A stretch of DNA of 24,582 nucleotides, taken from contig MFGM01000035.1 in NCBI GenBank assembly GCA_001778275.1, positions 1 through 24,582 of the forward strand, given 5' to 3'. How positions within the stretch are numbered: the first letter of the stretch is position 1; every line of letters begins with the position of its first letter. Shown here one piece after another: positions 22,849-24,582 of the stretch. Below the pieces are notes generated by a model, which was given only the letters and a program-made list of their open reading frames with translations, did no database searches and was not told the DNA's origin. The stretch is from Candidatus Falkowbacteria bacterium RIFOXYC2_FULL_48_21. Lineage in GTDB: Bacteria; Patescibacteriota; Patescibacteriia; UBA11705; JABHMO01. Made by a program: the position numbers and the translations under genes.

Positions 22849-22878
22849 TCCGCCAGAGGCGGACCCGCCTATGGCGGG
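22849..22878. repeat. Palindromic element, family B, inserted in the tRNA D-loop
   Basis: CCGCCAGAGGCGG (22850-22862) and CCGCCTATGGCGG (22865-22877) form a 13-bp imperfect palindrome with one mismatch. Removing this 30-nt block restores a normal D-loop. Confidence 0.8.
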
Positions 22879-22918
22879 GGTTAGAGCGCTGCATTCACAT
22901 TGCAGAGATCCTGGGTTC

Positions 22919-22950
22919 CGCGCCAAAGGACGCGTCCGTCCTCTGGCGGA
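22919..22950. repeat. Palindromic element, family A copy 2, inserted in the tRNA T-loop
   Basis: CGCCAAAGGAC (22921-22931), a 6-nt spacer and GTCCTCTGGCG (22938-22948) repeat both arms and the shared mismatch of 5405-5432. Removing this 32-nt block restores a normal T-loop and a perfect T-stem. Confidence 0.8.
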
Positions 22951-22966
22951 GAGCCCCAGAGCGACC

Positions 22967-23000
22967 ACCATGAAGTAGATGCTTCGCATCACTTCATGGT
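22967..23000. repeat. Hairpin overlapping the tRNA remnant 3' end
   Basis: ACCATGAAGT and GATGC pair with GCATC and ACTTCATGGT around TTC, with one bulged A. The left arm includes the remnant's ACCA end. ACCATGAAGTAGATGCT also resembles ACCATTTAAATAGATGCT, which follows the intact tRNA-Val. Confidence 0.65.
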
Positions 23001-23016
23001 AAACCATCAGTTTAGT

Positions 23017-23379
23017 ATGGGAGAAGGCAATGAAAATTTAATCAGGGTTATTTCCGAAAAGATTTCACGAGATGATTTGAAATTGGTGGCGGCGGAACGC
23101 TTTGGCGATTTGGTCAAAGCGGTGGTTGATGTTGAAAAAGGGATAATGGCCATCGGCGGCGATTTGCATGCGGACGAGGAAGCGTTGCTACTCGAACAAG
23201 GGTCAAAACAAAATGACTTGTGGGGAATAAATTTATATTCGGATAGCGCGTTTCCTGATATAGTAGAATTCGACTCCATGATCAATCTCCGCCCTAGCCA
23301 AGGAAATCGGTCGCGCGGCGTGGACGATGAGAACGTGAGAAAATTGATTTTGAAAATAATCCAGAAACTTGTCGAGTAG
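23017..23379 (+). CDS. DUF5674 family protein
   Basis: 120-aa protein. The stretch FGDLVKAVVDVEKGIMAIGG, then LHADEEALLLEQGSKQNDLWGINLY and EFDSMINLRPSQGNRSRGV, matches DUF5674 proteins as I remember them from Patescibacteria; this was not checked by search. The function of the family is unknown. ATG 23017 is chosen because MGEGNENLIRVI leads straight into the conserved part. An in-frame ATG at 22996 lies within a hairpin, and an upstream TTG at 22900 falls in the tRNA remnant; both are less likely. No Shine-Dalgarno is visible. The next gene starts 4 bp after the stop, indicating an operon. The protein is soluble and compact, with no signal or membrane segment. Confidence 0.85.
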   Translation: MGEGNENLIRVISEKISRDDLKLVAAERFGDLVKAVVDVEKGIMAIGGDLHADEEALLLEQGSKQNDLWGINLYSDSAFPDIVEFDSMINLRPSQGNRSRGVDDENVRKLILKIIQKLVE

Positions 23380-23383
23380 AATT

Positions 23384-23743
23384 ATGGATAATATTCAACA
23401 CAAAAGTTTAGCCGCCAGCCTCGCCGAGTCTAGGCGGGCCGGCCGTTGGTTTGAAATGACACTGGCCGAGCAAATGGGAAATATCGGCAGTGAAGTGGGG
23501 CGCGCGGTTTCTTGGCAAAAGAAAGCCAATGATGAGCACAAAGAAAAAGCACTCGAACGAGCTTTTGAGTTAATCGATCTCACGGTGGCTGATCCGCGCT
23601 GGCGGCATCGGCTGAAGGAACCGCTTCGCGCGCGGGAAGCGCTGGCTGATTTTTTTTACGGGGATAATTCATATAATTCTACCGGCGAGTCGCTGGAAAA
23701 ATATTTTTTTCAATTTGCCATGGAGGCGCGGCGCGGCCGGTAA
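23384..23743 (+). CDS. Small conserved protein of unknown function, partner of DUF5674
   Basis: 119-aa soluble, mainly helical protein. The conserved-looking core includes MGNIGSEVGRAVSWQKK, ALERAFELIDLTVADPRWR, REALADFFYGD and the C-terminal LEKYFFQFAMEARRGR. I recall similar small proteins as common in Patescibacteria but know no function for them. The start is ATG 23384; an in-frame TTG at 23369 would overlap the DUF5674 stop and is less likely. No Shine-Dalgarno is visible, and translation may be coupled to the upstream gene 4 bp away. Acidic and helical content suggests a regulatory or scaffold protein, but nothing in the sequence shows it. Confidence 0.8.
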   Translation: MDNIQHKSLAASLAESRRAGRWFEMTLAEQMGNIGSEVGRAVSWQKKANDEHKEKALERAFELIDLTVADPRWRHRLKEPLRAREALADFFYGDNSYNSTGESLEKYFFQFAMEARRGR

Positions 23744-23840
23744 CTTTTATTGGCCGCAGCTCTTCGCTCAAGTAATTGAGCCTCTCACTCCAGGCATAAT
23801 CAAACGAATCCTCTAATTATACTAATCGTGGTCTAAGACT

Positions 23841-24582
23841 ATGCCCTCGCCCTTCCCCAAAATCGAAGAAGAAATCCTAAAGTTCTGGGATGAAAATAAA
23901 ACTTTCGAAAAATCGATCAGCCAGCGGCTTGAATCGAATTCTTATATTTTCTACGACGGCCCGCCATTCGCCACCGGCACGCCGCACTATGGTCATATTG
24001 TCGCGTCAACGATGAAAGACGTGGTGCCGCGCTACTGGACAATGCGCGGCAAACGCGTGGAACGGCGCTGGGGTTGGGATTGTCATGGTTTGCCGATTGA
24101 AAATATCGTGGAAAAAGAATTGAAACTCAATAGCCGCAAGGATATCGAGGCGCTCGGTGTGGACGTGTTCAACGCGCAGTGTCACGCGAAAGTTGGTTTG
24201 TACGCGGCGGAATGGAAAAAGGTGATTCATCGTTTGGCGCGCTGGGTGGATATGGAAAATGATTACAAAACCATGGACACCGATTTCATGGAGTCGGCTT
24301 GGTGGGTGTTCAAAACGCTGTGGGACAAAAAATTGATTTACGAAGGGTACAAATCCATGCACATTTGCCCGCGGTGCGAAACTACGTTGAGCAACTTGGA
24401 AGTGACGCAGAATTATAAGGATATAAAAGACCTGTCGGTGACGGCGAAGTTTGAGTTGCGCGATGAGCCGGGTACGTTCGTGTTGGCATGGACAACAACG
24501 CCGTGGACGCTGATCGGCAACGTGGCGTTGGCGGTGGGCGCGGATTTGACGTACGCGGCCGTTGAGGCTGATGGACAAAAGT
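23841..24582 (+). CDS. ileS: Isoleucyl-tRNA synthetase, 5' part (runs off window)
   Basis: The first 247 codons of isoleucyl-tRNA synthetase, open to the window end. It charges tRNA-Ile with isoleucine in the cytoplasm. The class I HIGH signature is HYGHI within FYDGPPFATGTPHYGHI (about residues 38-54). GWDCHGLPIEN, LARWVDMENDYKTM, WWVFKTLWDKKLIYEGYK and the start of the editing (CP1) domain with AWTTTPWTL are typical of IleRS. The first Cys pair of a zinc site (HICPRCETTLS) is present. KMSKS lies beyond the window. The start is ATG 23841, without a Shine-Dalgarno. A TATACT -10-like element at 23818-23823 lacks a clear -35. A GCTCAA/TTGAGC hairpin (23766-23781) precedes it, but no T-box leader was found. 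Confidence 0.95.
   Translation, partial: MPSPFPKIEEEILKFWDENKTFEKSISQRLESNSYIFYDGPPFATGTPHYGHIVASTMKDVVPRYWTMRGKRVERRWGWDCHGLPIENIVEKELKLNSRKDIEALGVDVFNAQCHAKVGLYAAEWKKVIHRLARWVDMENDYKTMDTDFMESAWWVFKTLWDKKLIYEGYKSMHICPRCETTLSNLEVTQNYKDIKDLSVTAKFELRDEPGTFVLAWTTTPWTLIGNVALAVGADLTYAAVEADGQK

Larger units (their letters stand above)
22841..22970 (+). pseudogene. tRNA-Val(CAC) remnant with palindromes in the D-loop and T-loop
   Basis: Removing 22849-22878 and 22919-22950 leaves a clean tRNA body: GCTC-AGTTGGTTA-GAGC, CTGCA-TTCACAT-TGCAG (CAC at 22896-22898), CTGGG-TTCGAGC-CCCAG, then AGCGACC-ACCA. The D-loop is split between AGTT and GGTTA, and the T-loop between TTC and GAGC. The expected 5' acceptor strand (GGTCGCT) is missing; TTTAAATAGAT stands there instead. 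The T-arm and acceptor differ from the intact tRNA-Val just upstream, so it is not a simple copy of it. It is probably non-functional, unless the 5' part is supplied in an unknown way. Confidence 0.8.

Noticed and set aside
22900..23016. N-terminal extension of the DUF5674 protein from TTG 22900
   Set aside because: The extension would translate a tRNA remnant, an inserted palindrome and a hairpin; the conserved part begins after ATG 23017.
24006..24578. 190-aa minus-strand open frame at the window end
   Set aside because: It is the antisense shadow of ileS, whose own frame is open to the window edge and rich in synthetase motifs.
1..24582. Recoded UGA (glycine) as in Gracilibacteria/SR1
   Set aside because: Several well-supported genes end in TGA (465-1496, the SNF2 gene, the GHMP kinase gene), and none of the clear proteins needs TGA read-through.

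Overview
The window looks like a chromosomal piece of a Candidatus Patescibacteria (CPR) genome. The signs are two small back-to-back proteins of types I associate with that group (DUF5674 and its partner), an orphan cyanophycin-synthetase-like ATP-grasp protein, a membrane-anchored methyltransferase, palindromic intergenic repeats, and a protein whose C-terminus looks like a variable region of a diversity-generating retroelement (DGR). TGA, TAA and TAG are all used as stops, so this is not the UGA=Gly code of Gracilibacteria/SR1. The organism call is inference from gene content; no 16S rRNA gene is present.

Layout. 1-1750: a sigma70-type promoter, a structured leader and a 343-aa candidate DGR target, bracketed by two near-identical 67-bp hairpin repeats. 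1750-3875 (minus): membrane-anchored methyltransferase and ATP-grasp enzyme, separated by repeat-rich DNA. 3973-6362 (plus): a secreted Pro/Thr-rich coiled-coil protein and an unrecognised 264-aa protein, each closed by a hairpin terminator. 6419-9868 (minus): a SWIM/SNF2 helicase. 9869-10560: a gene-poor, hairpin-rich stretch with tRNA-Ala(TGC). 10571-15514 (minus): a copper operon csoR - (HMA/DsbD-like/cupredoxin fusion) - copA, with a CsoR-type operator and promoter. 15647-17491 (plus): a long GHMP-kinase-family protein. 17823-21466 (plus): an OPT-family transporter and a peptidase T-like enzyme, plausibly a peptide uptake and digestion pair. 21521-22453: an unusual GTTAAT array, a promoter and a coiled-coil protein. 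22468-23000: a promoter, a candidate structured RNA, tRNA-Val(CAC), and a second tRNA-Val body missing its 5' acceptor strand and carrying palindromic elements in its D-loop and T-loop. 23017-24582: DUF5674 protein, a small conserved partner, and the 5' part of ileS, which runs off the window.

The strongest candidates for something new are the possible DGR target with its adenine-poor tail and flanking repeats, the tRNA-Val remnant with two loop-inserted palindromes, the unassigned RNA just upstream of tRNA-Val, and the helically phased inverted GTTAAT array. A further pattern is that five plus-strand genes have strong Shine-Dalgarno sequences, while the other starts inspected have no visible one.
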